From: a virus
Reading direction: 5' to 3' (one strand)
DNA length: 38,595 nucleotides
Virus record (IMG/VR): IMGVR_UViG_3300022751_000012
Location: 1 to 38,595 of that record
Part shown: in pieces, positions 27,884 through 36,628 of the stretch
Position numbering within the stretch: position 1 is the first letter of the stretch
Layout of the letters: each line of letters starts with the position of its first letter
The notes under the pieces: model-generated
Told to the model about the DNA's origin: nothing
Seen by the model: only the letters and a program-made list of their open reading frames with translations
Databases searched by the model: none
Position numbers and translations under genes: made by a program

Positions 27884-28576
27884 ATGCCTCCAGTAGTCAT
27901 CGCAGCGGGTATCGCCGGAGGGGCTAGCATCCTTGGCGGTGCCATGAACTCAAGCGCTGCCAAGAAAGCCGCACAGACACAGGCTCAGGCGTCACAAAAC
28001 CAGATTGCCGAATCCCAGCGTAACCAGCAATATCTGACGGGCCTTAGCCAGCCTGCGATTGACCGGGGCAACGCGGCTGGCGACCTGTACGGCAACTTCG
28101 TGGGACTTAACGGTGGAACGGCTGCGGCTGATGCATTGGGCACCTATCGAGGCTCTACGGGCTACACCGACCTTGTGAAAGAGGGGTTAGGGGCGGTTAA
28201 CGCAAACGCGTATGCTCGCGGTCAGGGCGATAGCGGGGCAACTCGTAAGGCGCTTTTGCAGCGCGGCATGGGCCTTGCCGACCGCAGTTCCGGCGATTGG
28301 CTTGGCCGTCTCGGTAGCCTGATCAGCAACGGACAGCAGGCGGTTGGCAATGTAGCCGGTGTGGCAATGAATACCACGAACAACATCAACGGCGCGACAC
28401 AGAACGCGGCGGACGCCAGTTCCAACGCGGCGCTGGTGAGTTCGGCGGGCTGGCAGCGTGCATTGCAGGGCCTTGCGGGTGCTGGTTCGTATGCGCTTGG
28501 CTCTAGCTTTGGCAACAATCAGATGCAGCCTAATCCTTACGGCGTTACGGCGCGCGGCGGTGGGGGGATTTACTGA
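27884..28576 (+). CDS. gp7-like DNA ejection protein
   Basis: 230 residues. N-terminal Gly/Ala-rich hydrophobic segment (VVIAAGIAGGASILGGAMNS), a Gln-rich helix (KAAQTQAQASQNQIAESQR) and a Gly/Ser/Asn-rich remainder. This matches P22 gp7-like proteins, which leave the capsid and build a conduit across the host envelope. Size matches P22 gp7 (229). Confidence 0.75.
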   Translation: MPPVVIAAGIAGGASILGGAMNSSAAKKAAQTQAQASQNQIAESQRNQQYLTGLSQPAIDRGNAAGDLYGNFVGLNGGTAAADALGTYRGSTGYTDLVKEGLGAVNANAYARGQGDSGATRKALLQRGMGLADRSSGDWLGRLGSLISNGQQAVGNVAGVAMNTTNNINGATQNAADASSNAALVSSAGWQRALQGLAGAGSYALGSSFGNNQMQPNPYGVTARGGGGIY

Positions 28577-29304
28577 TGCCGGTGCAGTGGGGATTGGCAA
28601 ATGAAGGCGTAGGCAATCCGCTGGATTCGCTGCGTTATTTCGGCCTTGCACAGCAGCAACAGCAGGATCAAGTGCGCCTACAGGCTGAGCAGGCCAAGCT
28701 ACAGGCCGACCAGCAGAGGCGTGCAAGCCTTGCTGCTGCATACGATCCCGCCACGGGCAAGCTCGACAATCGCCAAGTCTCGCAAACCCTAGCAATGAGC
28801 GGGGATATCGACGGTTTCCGCACGTTCAACAAGGGACTACAGGGCGAGCAGGCCGAGACGGCTAAGATGATCGGACAGGTCGCCGAGTGGGCCGACACCC
28901 CGGAAAAATGGGGTCAGGCGATCAACTACATGACAAGCAACGGCATTGAGGTACCGGAGCAGTACCGCCAGTTCAGCGAGGCCAATCGCATGGCCGCACT
29001 TGCTGTGGGCGGTCGCTATGACGAATACATGGAGGCGCAGCAGCCCAAGTATATCCCAGTAGGCGAGAACGGTGTTGTGAACGTGCGCGACCCCGCTGCG
29101 CTTGCCGCCGTGGCCGCTGCACAGGGTGGGCAACCCGCACCACAAGCTGCGCCGCGCCAAGCCCCTGCCAATCAACCCGACGCCGCCACACTCACGCGCC
29201 AAGCAGAGCAGGCCATCGCAAACGGTGCAGACCCTGTAGCCGTTCGGGCGCGTCTCCAGCAAATGTTGGGAGGCGCGGGTTCCGGCCCGCGTACCTTTCC
29301 CTGA
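28576..29304 (+). CDS. gp20-like DNA ejection protein
   Basis: 242 residues in zero frame. Gln-rich helical region ([20 protein letters not shown]), [12 protein letters not shown]-like helices, and a Pro/Ala/Gln linker ([18 protein letters not shown]). P22 gp20 is 471 residues, so this is short. The gene ends TTT CCC TGA. A +1 shift on CCC-TGA would extend it through the M15 peptidase domain to 29554. Confidence 0.7.
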   Translation: MPVQWGLANEGVGNPLDSLRYFGLAQQQQQDQVRLQAEQAKLQADQQRRASLAAAYDPATGKLDNRQVSQTLAMSGDIDGFRTFNKGLQGEQAETAKMIGQVAEWADTPEKWGQAINYMTSNGIEVPEQYRQFSEANRMAALAVGGRYDEYMEAQQPKYIPVGENGVVNVRDPAALAAVAAAQGGQPAPQAAPRQAPANQPDAATLTRQAEQAIANGADPVAVRARLQQMLGGAGSGPRTFP

Positions 29305-29305
29305 T

Positions 29306-29554
29306 GTGCGCAAGGCTCCGGGTACAATGACCAGCGGACGCCGTACCGAAGCGGGCAATCGTGCCGTTGGTGGCGTTCCGAATAGCTGGCACAAGTCAGG
29401 TGATGCCGCTGACTATGCCAAGGATTCAACCACGATGGCTAGACTTCGCGCCTACTTTGGCCCCAGCGCCAAGATCATTGATGAGGGCGACCACTACCAC
29501 GTACAGGCCCGAGGGCTGAACGCGCCGTATTATGGCAAAAGAGGCACGCAATAA
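29306..29554 (+). CDS. M15-type peptidase domain (possibly made as a +1 frameshift extension)
   Basis: GTG-start ORF of 82 residues containing the M15A/D-Ala-D-Ala carboxypeptidase-like motifs: [29 protein letters not shown] and DEGDHYHVQ, which hold the zinc ligands H, D and H and the catalytic acidic residue. It is only the core of the domain. It may be expressed by coupling at ATGTG, or as the C-terminus of the gp20-like protein by +1 shift at 29299-29304. It would open the peptidoglycan during DNA ejection. TAATG overlap with the next gene. Confidence 0.78.
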   Translation: MRKAPGTMTSGRRTEAGNRAVGGVPNSWHKSGDAADYAKDSTTMARLRAYFGPSAKIIDEGDHYHVQARGLNAPYYGKRGTQ

Positions 29555-31989
29555 TGCAAGACCCATTCGCAGATTTGGTGCCTAAGAAGCAGACGACGCC
29601 GGGCTATATTCCGGGGCGTCCTAAGCCGATCAGCCCTGCTGAACAACAGCGCCTTGATCTATCGGAGCGTGGCGACGTGCGCGCCGAGCGCTCTGCCGCG
29701 CGCGCGGATGCGGCGGCGGAACGAGCTGCTGCGGCTGCCGAGCGTCAGGCCCTTATCGAGGAGCGAAAGCTAAATCCTCAAACCCCTACAACTCCGGCCC
29801 TACAAGAGTCTGCCCGCAAAGAGGCGCTGGCTAAAATCCTTTTGGCCCGTCAGCTTGGCGAGCGCTCTAAGGAGGATAGCTTTGTAGGCGGTGGGTGGCA
29901 GTCGTTTTCCGGTATTCCCTTCGTTGGGCAGGCCCCCAAGGATTTCGCCGCCGATACCGCAACGCTGTCGAACGCTGCCGCCTTGCAGCGCATTATGGAA
30001 ATGGCTGCCACTAACGGCGGTAAAAACCCTCTTACGCCGCTTTCTAACAGCGACTTTCAAGCGTTGGCCTCCAGCCTTACCAACCTTGACCCCGGCCAGA
30101 GTGATGAGCAGTACCAACGCAATCTCAAAGTCCCGGTCGAACTTTATGAACGCATGTATCGCAACTCGGGCGGAACCGACCTAGAGAGCGACCTTCGCGC
30201 TCTTGGTGGCACCACCTACACTAGCGAGGCTGGTGGCACTCCAGAAGTTATGCGCGGCGCAGGCGAGCGCCGTTTTACCACTGATCAGGACCGCCAAGTT
30301 ACGGCGGCTGCGCAGCAGCTCTTTGCTGGCGGGGCCACTCGTGAGCAAATGGACGAGTTCGCCCGAAGCTACGGCGCGCAGCCCTATGGGCCTGAGTTGG
30401 ATGCCGCTATCAAGGCTCGCGATGCCGGGGGCAGTGTAAACTTCATTGCCCCGGAAAGTGGCCGCGAACAAATCTCTGGGGCTCGCGGTGCCGTGAGCAA
30501 CATGGCCGCATCGCCCCTAGGCGCTGGTATCACAGGCGCTGCCAATGCTCTCACGCTTGGTGGGATAGATGAGATTGCTGGGCTCGTAAACGGACAGGAC
30601 CCCGCGCAGTTCGATCAGGCCAAGCAGCTTATCCAAAGCGAAAACCCCGGCGCATATTTCGGCGGGGAGCTTGCTGGCGGGCTTGTCGGTGGTGGCACTC
30701 TTGCCGCTGGCATGCGCGGTACGCAGTTGGGGGCTCGCCTTGCGGCTCCCGGTGTATTCGGTCGCACGGCCATGGCTACTGACGCGGCGGTAGGCGGCAC
30801 TTACGGCGCATTGGAGAACAACAATAACCGCGTTGCTGGTGCAGTCGGTGGTGCTGCTCTTGCGCCTGCCGCTGGCATTGCCGGGCGCTCCGCAGCCAAT
30901 CTTATCGCCCCCACGGTTTCTCCCGCTCTTCGTCGGCTGATCGATGAAGGCGGCAGGCCCACGATTGGCCAGATTGCCGGTCAAGGTGGCATGGTTGGCC
31001 GCACTGTAAAGCGTGTCGAGGACATCGTTGCCAACACTCCGGTTGCGGGGGCTACGGTTCGCAACGCGCAGGAACGCGCACAGTCCTCGATCAATACGGC
31101 GCAAATCAACCGTTCACTGCGCCCTATCGGCCAATCCCTGCCCAAGAACCTAACCGAAGGCCATGAGGCGATTGACTACGCCCACCGCACGCTGAGCGAT
31201 GCGTATAACGACGTACTGCCTCGCATCTCCGGGACAGAGCCCGCTGGCTTTACGCGCCGTCTGGATGCCATCGAGCGCCGAGCGAATATCCCGGTTGGCA
31301 CTGAGGGTGAAAAGGCCCTTGCCCTGGCTCGCCGTGAGGCGGGATTGGCTTTTGACAACGGGCAATATACGGGCCGCACGTTCAGAGATGCGTCTGAGCG
31401 TTTGGGTGATCTTTCGCGGGCATGGCAGAAGAGTGACGATCCTTACCTGCGTTATGCAGGGGAGGCGGCTAGCCGAATGCGTGACCAGTTGCACGGCGTT
31501 GCTCGCAAGCAAAACCCGCAACAGGCTGCGCGACTCCGCTCGATTGACAAGGGATGGGCCAGTCTTGTGCGCACTGAAAAGGCCGCTCTTGGCTCTGCTG
31601 ATGGCACGTTTACCGCAGCGGGGCTCAATCAGGCGGTTCGTCAAAGTGACGGCTCAGCACGGCGCAACGCGGTTTCTCGTGGTCGTGCTCTGGATCAGGA
31701 TTTGGCGCGCGATGCTGTGGCGATCACTGGAAACACTGCCTCGCGTGGTGGCTCTAGCGATTACAACGCGCTCGCCTCGCTTGTCGCCTTGGGCGGGGGC
31801 GCTGCTACCGGCAATCCGGCTGCGCTTGGTATTGGCGGGTTGATCGGGGCTAATTCGGTACTGTATTCCGCACCGGCACAGGACGCTCTGCGCGCTCTGC
31901 TTACTCGTGCAGCTGGTCCTGGCGCGCGCGGCACGGCAGGCGTGGTGCGTCAATCGGGCCGTCTCGCGCCTATTCTTGGGGATCAATAA
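29554..31989 (+). CDS. gp16-like internal virion / DNA ejection protein, 811 aa
   Basis: Largest gene. Charged helical N-terminus (RAERSAARADAAAERAAAAA), long helical middle, Gly/Ala-rich hydrophobic segments (GAYFGGELAGGLVGGGTLAA and ALASLVALGGGAATGNPAAL), and basic C-terminus. P22 gp16 (609) occupies the same position and inserts in the host membrane during ejection. No transglycosylase motif is obvious. Function assigned by order and composition. Confidence 0.7.
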   Translation: MQDPFADLVPKKQTTPGYIPGRPKPISPAEQQRLDLSERGDVRAERSAARADAAAERAAAAAERQALIEERKLNPQTPTTPALQESARKEALAKILLARQLGERSKEDSFVGGGWQSFSGIPFVGQAPKDFAADTATLSNAAALQRIMEMAATNGGKNPLTPLSNSDFQALASSLTNLDPGQSDEQYQRNLKVPVELYERMYRNSGGTDLESDLRALGGTTYTSEAGGTPEVMRGAGERRFTTDQDRQVTAAAQQLFAGGATREQMDEFARSYGAQPYGPELDAAIKARDAGGSVNFIAPESGREQISGARGAVSNMAASPLGAGITGAANALTLGGIDEIAGLVNGQDPAQFDQAKQLIQSENPGAYFGGELAGGLVGGGTLAAGMRGTQLGARLAAPGVFGRTAMATDAAVGGTYGALENNNNRVAGAVGGAALAPAAGIAGRSAANLIAPTVSPALRRLIDEGGRPTIGQIAGQGGMVGRTVKRVEDIVANTPVAGATVRNAQERAQSSINTAQINRSLRPIGQSLPKNLTEGHEAIDYAHRTLSDAYNDVLPRISGTEPAGFTRRLDAIERRANIPVGTEGEKALALARREAGLAFDNGQYTGRTFRDASERLGDLSRAWQKSDDPYLRYAGEAASRMRDQLHGVARKQNPQQAARLRSIDKGWASLVRTEKAALGSADGTFTAAGLNQAVRQSDGSARRNAVSRGRALDQDLARDAVAITGNTASRGGSSDYNALASLVALGGGAATGNPAALGIGGLIGANSVLYSAPAQDALRALLTRAAGPGARGTAGVVRQSGRLAPILGDQ

Positions 31990-33761
31990 TGGTTGACGGT
32001 GCAAGCGTTACGGTTCCACCGCAGCAGGTAGTTTACCGCGCGCTCAATCCGGCTGATCTGCGCACGCGTGACAGCGACAATCTGGAAACAGGCGCGCTTT
32101 CCTTTGTGGCGTCTCTAAACGCTTTTTTCGCGTGGAGCCCAATATCTCTGGCGGTTGATAACGGGGCTACCGTTATCAAGCCCGACGACCGTTCTAGTCT
32201 CCAGATGGGTAGGTGGATTTTCTCCTCCGGGGGGAACGTTAGCGAAGCCCCCATCGACGGCACTACTTACGGGCGCAAAGACGGCGCATGGTCCGCTATC
32301 GCGGCAGATACTATCAGCTTCCAAGCGCTACCCGCCGATTCTGTGGTCCGTAATTTGCAGGCCAAGAGTAGAGAAGTCGTATCCATTAGGGACTTCGGAG
32401 CAATCGGAGACGATGCGGCAGACGACACCGCTGCTTTTCAAGCTGGATTCGACGCGATTGCGAGCGGCGAGATATCGCACATATTCATCCCTGATGGCAC
32501 TTACCGGGTTGCCGATTCTATCAAGGTCACTTCGCAGGTGATCACGGGCCGCTGTATTACAGGGCAGTCCCGTCACGGCACCGTTATTAAGCAGATGACG
32601 GATAACATGCCGATTTTCGAGTTTACCTCGGTCAACCTTCACCACACGTGGGATTGGAGCAATTTCACCGCGACATGGGACAACCCCCAAGATGGCAATA
32701 CCAATGCTGCGGTATGGCTCTGGACTGGCCTAGGGGCGTCTAATCGCTCGATGTATAATTGCACCTTCGAAAAGCTCTACATCACCAATTGCTATTGGGC
32801 GATGAAGGGGGCCGATGTTCTTTTCTGGGGCAACTGCACGCGTGATGTGTGGTGCAGCACGCGCGGTGGTTTCGTTGATCTAAACGGGACGGCTGGCAAC
32901 CCCAAGGTGCTTTGGGAGGGTATTTACATCTCTGGCGGGGCGGCGGGCGTCTATCTGTTTAACGTGCAGGCTATGAACTGCGAATACCAAGTCGAGGTGA
33001 ACGGCACCAGTTCCCCAATGATCTTTGACGGCTCTGGCGGCACGCATCACATTCGCCATTGGGCGCTGGAGGTCGCGAACTATGCGGCCTCGGCTATACT
33101 GTTTGATGTCCAGAACAGTAAGCTAATCTGCTATGGCACGATGTATGCTGACACGCTTACAATCGGGGCTGCGGCTACCGTGGTGGCCTTCCGGGGGACG
33201 CAAGCGCGCTGCTTTGTGGAGAACTTCAAATTCAGCCTTGCCTCTCATGGCGCGGGCTCGTCGTTCTTCGTTTCAGCGTATTCGGCTACCACCGGGCGAA
33301 ATATACGATTCGGGGATATTGAGGGGACGTTCACCGCCTATGCGGCCACTCCGATTGCCGCGCTTATGGATTTTGGCGGCTCTGTAACCCCTGCATTTGT
33401 CACGGTGGACAGGTGGAACGATCCGGGCCGAGCTATCGCCGCTGGGGACGCCGATGTCGCATTGGTTTACGATAGTGCGCGGACGATAAACTTCGGCGTT
33501 GCTTTGACAGCCGCCCGCAAGGTTGTCCTCCCCCCCAGCGGGGCAGCGTCGGGCCAGACCATGTTTGATGGCCGCATGTTCGAGGTTGTAAAACTGACTA
33601 GCGCGGGGACGGGGTTTGATATCAACATCTACCTCAATGATGGGGTGACGTTGGTTGCCTCTATCCCCGCTGCCACCGCTACGGCGCGTGTTAAACTATC
33701 TTTTAGCCGGTCAAATCCATCCGGAGGCGGTGGCCTGGGGTTCTTCACGGTGGTCCCGTAA
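31989..33761 (+). CDS. Tailspike with right-handed beta-helix (pectate-lyase-like)
   Basis: 590 residues. N-terminal attachment region (1-125) includes APIDGTTYGRKDGAWS (about 87-102), a common phage fibre motif. VVSIRDFGAIGDDAADDTAAF (about 130-150) and HIFIPDGTYRVADSI begin a pectate-lyase-3-type beta helix that runs to about residue 470, with a beta C-terminal domain. It probably binds and degrades host surface polysaccharide and sets host range. Position equals P22 gp9. Confidence 0.88.
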   Translation: MVDGASVTVPPQQVVYRALNPADLRTRDSDNLETGALSFVASLNAFFAWSPISLAVDNGATVIKPDDRSSLQMGRWIFSSGGNVSEAPIDGTTYGRKDGAWSAIAADTISFQALPADSVVRNLQAKSREVVSIRDFGAIGDDAADDTAAFQAGFDAIASGEISHIFIPDGTYRVADSIKVTSQVITGRCITGQSRHGTVIKQMTDNMPIFEFTSVNLHHTWDWSNFTATWDNPQDGNTNAAVWLWTGLGASNRSMYNCTFEKLYITNCYWAMKGADVLFWGNCTRDVWCSTRGGFVDLNGTAGNPKVLWEGIYISGGAAGVYLFNVQAMNCEYQVEVNGTSSPMIFDGSGGTHHIRHWALEVANYAASAILFDVQNSKLICYGTMYADTLTIGAAATVVAFRGTQARCFVENFKFSLASHGAGSSFFVSAYSATTGRNIRFGDIEGTFTAYAATPIAALMDFGGSVTPAFVTVDRWNDPGRAIAAGDADVALVYDSARTINFGVALTAARKVVLPPSGAASGQTMFDGRMFEVVKLTSAGTGFDINIYLNDGVTLVASIPAATATARVKLSFSRSNPSGGGGLGFFTVVP

Positions 33762-33785
33762 CTGACTTAACAAAGGAGAAGCATA

Positions 33786-33968
33786 ATGGCTGACTACACC
33801 TCTATGGACTGCACACAGCTTGCCGCTGCGCTCGCAACGGAAACCGACCCCGACAAGCGCGCGCTGATCGAAGCGGAGATGCTGGTGAAGGCGTGCGGCG
33901 ATGGTGGGGCCAGTCCAGGCGGCGATGATTCGGGCGGCGGCGGCAACGGACCTCCAATCCACCCGTGA
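33786..33968 (+). CDS. Hypothetical small protein, 60 aa
   Basis: AAAGGAG upstream. Helical start (CTQLAAALATETDPDKRALI) and a Gly/Asp/Ser-rich tail (GGASPGGDDSGGGGNGPPIH). First gene of the lysis cassette by position. Overlaps the next by GTGA. Function unknown. Confidence 0.6.
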   Translation: MADYTSMDCTQLAAALATETDPDKRALIEAEMLVKACGDGGASPGGDDSGGGGNGPPIHP

Positions 33969-34513
33969 GCCTCGCTCAATTTGCCTTTTACGGCGCACTT
34001 GTCGCCATAGTTCTGGTTTGCGCCGCGCACGTTCCAAAAGAGCAGCGCGGCGCGGCCGTACTGGCGGCTGGCATTTTTGCGGCCAACTGGCTGATCTACG
34101 TGAGTGCATGGACCTACACGCTGACCGGCCACGATATCTCCGCTTGGGCGCTGGCAAACAGTCTAGGCATAAAGGTAAGTGACGAAGCCATCTGGGCATA
34201 CGCAGACGCGCTAGCCGCCACTGCGATAGTCTTAACCTGTTATAAGAACTGGTGGGGATTTGCCATCTGGGCACTCTATACCTTGCAGATTTATGTCCAT
34301 TATGAACGTAGTTTTGCAGCAACTGATTTCGGGTTCTATGCCTATAGCTTGGACTTGCTTTTTATGGCAATGGTCGCGGTATTTATACTTATCGGCGGCA
34401 AGGGGGTTTCTGACCATGTATATCGGATTGTTGGCGATCTGCATGTGCGCGGGCTTCGTGGCCTTCGCGGCGCGTTACAGCGGGCGGAAGCGGGAAAAGT
34501 AGATGAGCCCTGA
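33965..34513 (+). CDS. Multi-TM membrane protein of the lysis region, 182 aa
   Basis: GTG start. About five hydrophobic segments: FAFYGALVAIVLVCAA, VLAAGIFAANWLIYVSAW, YADALAATAIVLTCY, WGFAIWALYTLQIYV and LDLLFMAMVAVFILIGG, followed by a basic C-terminal tail. It overlaps the next gene by 11 bases and contains a nested ORF in another frame. Perhaps a holin accessory or antiholin-like protein; not certain. Confidence 0.62.
   Translation: MSLAQFAFYGALVAIVLVCAAHVPKEQRGAAVLAAGIFAANWLIYVSAWTYTLTGHDISAWALANSLGIKVSDEAIWAYADALAATAIVLTCYKNWWGFAIWALYTLQIYVHYERSFAATDFGFYAYSLDLLFMAMVAVFILIGGKGVSDHVYRIVGDLHVRGLRGLRGALQRAEAGKVDEP
34416..34502 (+). CDS. Nested small membrane peptide, 28 aa
   Basis: Within the end of the 182-residue gene, AGGGGG (34401-34406) lies nine bases before an ATG that opens MYIGLLAICMCAGFVAFAAR with a basic tail, ending exactly before the next ATG (34503). 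One TM plus basic tail fits a small lysis or regulatory peptide. It could be chance. Confidence 0.35.
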   Translation: MYIGLLAICMCAGFVAFAARYSGRKREK

Positions 34514-34832
34514 TGATTTCTGGACGAAGGCCGGGGCCATCCTTATGGCGGCATTGGCTGGGGCGATCACTAGTCTGAGCTTTCTGCGGTGGCGCGAGAT
34601 GTCGAAGCCTGAAATTCTCATGACGGTGTTTGTGGGCTTTGCGTTCGCCATCATAACCGTGCCGTGGATCACGATAGACTTGCTGCACTTGAATAATGCG
34701 GATTCCTTGCGAGCGGGCTGCGCACTGACCTATATCGGGGCGACGACTGCCAACGCGGTTATCCCTGTTATGATTAAGCGTGTAAAGAAGTGGGCATCGA
34801 AACTCTCGCCGGAAGAGGATGTAATCCCATGA
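34503..34832 (+). CDS. Putative holin, 109 aa
   Basis: Three TM segments (AILMAALAGAITSLSF, ILMTVFVGFAFAIITVPWI, CALTYIGATTANAVIPVMI) with a charged C-terminus (KRVKKWASKLSPEED) is the class I holin layout. It lies upstream of the endolysin and would make the membrane lesions that release it. Confidence 0.68.
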   Translation: MSPDDFWTKAGAILMAALAGAITSLSFLRWREMSKPEILMTVFVGFAFAIITVPWITIDLLHLNNADSLRAGCALTYIGATTANAVIPVMIKRVKKWASKLSPEEDVIP

Positions 34833-35146
34833 CGGAAATTCTCGCGGCCTCCCTGCGTTTTATGTTGGTGGCGCTGGTCGCCTACAAAGTTGTTCGCTGG
34901 GGCTATATGCTAAACCAGATAGAGCGCTTCGGCCTTGGGATTATGGGCGGCTCTGCTTTCCTGACAATCCCTGTCATCCTGGATTCTCACTCTGAGGGCA
35001 CGCCGTTTGACACTTGGGCTGGCGTGCTTTTGTCGTTCGGGATTATCCTGTATCTAGGTGGCCGTATATCGCGCCACGTTCGACACGAACACAATAACGA
35101 GTTGGCTAAGGAGCAATCTCTCCAGCATTTCAGGAGCAAGGCATGA
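34829..35146 (+). CDS. Membrane protein before endolysin, 105 aa
   Basis: ATG overlaps the holin stop. Three hydrophobic segments (LRFMLVALVAYKVVRW, LGIMGGSAFLTIPVIL, GVLLSFGIILYLGG) and a basic/His-rich tail. Possibly a second holin or antiholin. Overlaps the endolysin start by ATGA. Confidence 0.6.
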   Translation: MTEILAASLRFMLVALVAYKVVRWGYMLNQIERFGLGIMGGSAFLTIPVILDSHSEGTPFDTWAGVLLSFGIILYLGGRISRHVRHEHNNELAKEQSLQHFRSKA

Positions 35147-35745
35147 TCGACGTAAGGAAGTTCCAAGGCAAGCTAGGCGTCACGGCTGACGGCGTGCTTG
35201 GCCCCAATACCTTCCGCGCCCTTTTCCAGCGTCTCGGCGCTGACGTGGGCAACGCTGGCGATCTGGGTATTGCCGCGGCTGTGCATTTCCAGACCTATGG
35301 CATCCTCGAAAACGCTAATCGGCTGGTTCACTTCCTAGGCCAGTGCGGTGTTGAGAGTGACGGCTTCAAGGCAATGGAGGAATACGCCTCTGGTGCCGCC
35401 TATGAGGGCCGTGCAGGCCTTGGAAACACGCAGGCGGGCGACGGCAAGCTATTCAAGGGGCGCGGGCCAATCCAGACTACGGGCCGCGCCAACTACCGCG
35501 CCATTGGCCGTCAGATAGGCATCAACCTGGAACGGTACCCTAGCCTTCTGTCTAACCCCTCCCTTGGTCTTCTCGCCTCGCTCCAGTGGTGGAAGAACAA
35601 CAATATGAACAAGTGGGCGGATCGTGACGACGCGGTGGCCGTGTCGCGTGGTGTTAATCGCGGCAATCCGGAATCGACCAAGCCTGCGAACCACGAAGCT
35701 GAGCGGCTAGCGTTTACGGCTAGGGTGCGGGGGCTGGTGCTGTGA
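35143..35745 (+). CDS. GH19 chitinase-like endolysin
   Basis: 200 residues. Residues 1-32 (RKFQGKLGVTADGVLGPNTF) form a short peptidoglycan-binding-like repeat. The GH19 domain follows with FLGQCGVESDGFKAMEEYAS (catalytic Glu E71 and E79/E80) and the conserved FKGRGPIQTTGRANYR. It cleaves the glycan strands of murein at the end of infection. No signal peptide, so it depends on the holin. Confidence 0.93.
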   Translation: MIDVRKFQGKLGVTADGVLGPNTFRALFQRLGADVGNAGDLGIAAAVHFQTYGILENANRLVHFLGQCGVESDGFKAMEEYASGAAYEGRAGLGNTQAGDGKLFKGRGPIQTTGRANYRAIGRQIGINLERYPSLLSNPSLGLLASLQWWKNNNMNKWADRDDAVAVSRGVNRGNPESTKPANHEAERLAFTARVRGLVL

Positions 35746-36044
35746 ACCAGTGGAGTGATCCTAAGCTATACGTTAGCTGGGCGCTCATCGCATTGTTCGC
35801 GTTCGCCTATGTCCGCGACCCTTCAGACGAAACCATGAAGGGTGCTGTCATCCTCGCCTTTGCGACAGCCTACGGGTATTGGCTGGGCACGAATAAGGGC
35901 GATGCGCAGCGGACGGACAACACGGGCAAGGCCTTTGATATGGCAAAGGCTGCGCTAGAGGCATCTCCTGCATCCCAGACAAATCAGGACGCGCTTAGGG
36001 AAGGTGATACAGTGGAACTCAATCGTAAGGATGACGGCAAATGA
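35742..36044 (+). CDS. Membrane protein after endolysin, 100 aa
   Basis: GTG start overlapping the endolysin stop. Two hydrophobic segments (YVSWALIALFAFAYV, AVILAFATAYGYWLG), then a hydrophilic helical tail. With the following lipoprotein gene (ATGA overlap) it could form a spanin-like pair or be a holin-like protein. Confidence 0.6.
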   Translation: MNQWSDPKLYVSWALIALFAFAYVRDPSDETMKGAVILAFATAYGYWLGTNKGDAQRTDNTGKAFDMAKAALEASPASQTNQDALREGDTVELNRKDDGK

Positions 36045-36415
36045 AGCTGCTACTCCCCCTAGCCCTTGGCTCCATAGCCCTAGCCATGTCATTGCCAAGC
36101 TGCGTCGGTGGCCTAACCCCGCACCAAAGCATGTACGCGGCCTATGGCTCTTACGCTGCCGCCCTGCACTCTGCTGCTGACTACGCCGAGCAACCTTCTG
36201 CTGATCGAGCCATTGTGAGCCGCCTGAACGCCATTAACAAGAGCGCGGGGGTGAAGGCTGCTGTAACCTACGGACGGGCCTACACGGCATGTCAGGGGAC
36301 GAATACGGCGGTTGTATCCGGTATCGACTGCGCCGCGTTCGACTTCCGGGCCTCCACGGCTAGCGGATATGCCTCAACCCTGCGCATTACGGTGCGTCAG
36401 CTTCTCACGCGATAG
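36041..36415 (+). CDS. Lipoprotein, possible outer spanin, 124 aa
   Basis: N-terminal signal KLLLPLALGSIALAMSLPSC with lipobox LPSC (Cys21) predicts an outer-membrane lipoprotein with about 104 mature residues. Two further cysteines (ACQGT, IDCAAF) may pair. Its position after endolysin and a membrane protein suggests the o-spanin role, but it is longer and less proline-rich than typical ones. Confidence 0.65.
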   Translation: MKLLLPLALGSIALAMSLPSCVGGLTPHQSMYAAYGSYAAALHSAADYAEQPSADRAIVSRLNAINKSAGVKAAVTYGRAYTACQGTNTAVVSGIDCAAFDFRASTASGYASTLRITVRQLLTR

Positions 36416-36423
36416 GACGGACA

Positions 36424-36624
36424 ATGGAAGCAACGAACCTCATCCTGCGCCTGCTAGACCTGTTGGTAGCCGGTAGCATCGCCTATGAGCAACTGGCGGC
36501 AATGAAAGCCCGCATCGAAGCCATGCAGGCGGGTGGACGCGACCCAACGGCGGAAGAGTGGGATGCGCTGTTTGACCAGATTGATACGGACAGCGCCCGA
36601 CTGGATGCGGCTGACAAGGGCTAG
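36424..36624 (+). CDS. Hypothetical helical protein, 66 aa
   Basis: Last gene of the rightward unit. Helix NLILRLLDLLVAGSIAYEQLA and an acidic end (AEEWDALFDQIDTDSARLD). Resembles small phage proteins found near lysis genes. Its TAG overlaps the stop of the convergent gene. Confidence 0.62.
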   Translation: MEATNLILRLLDLLVAGSIAYEQLAAMKARIEAMQAGGRDPTAEEWDALFDQIDTDSARLDAADKG

Positions 36625-36628
36625 CCCT
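36617..36628. other. Palindrome at the convergence of the two units
   Basis: AGGGCTAGCCCT is a perfect 12-base palindrome. Its centre CTAG supplies the stop codons of both facing genes. No T-run follows on either strand, so it is not a recognisable intrinsic terminator. Confidence 0.5.

Noticed and set aside
36617-36628. Intrinsic bidirectional terminator
   Set aside because: The palindrome has no loop and no T-run on either side.
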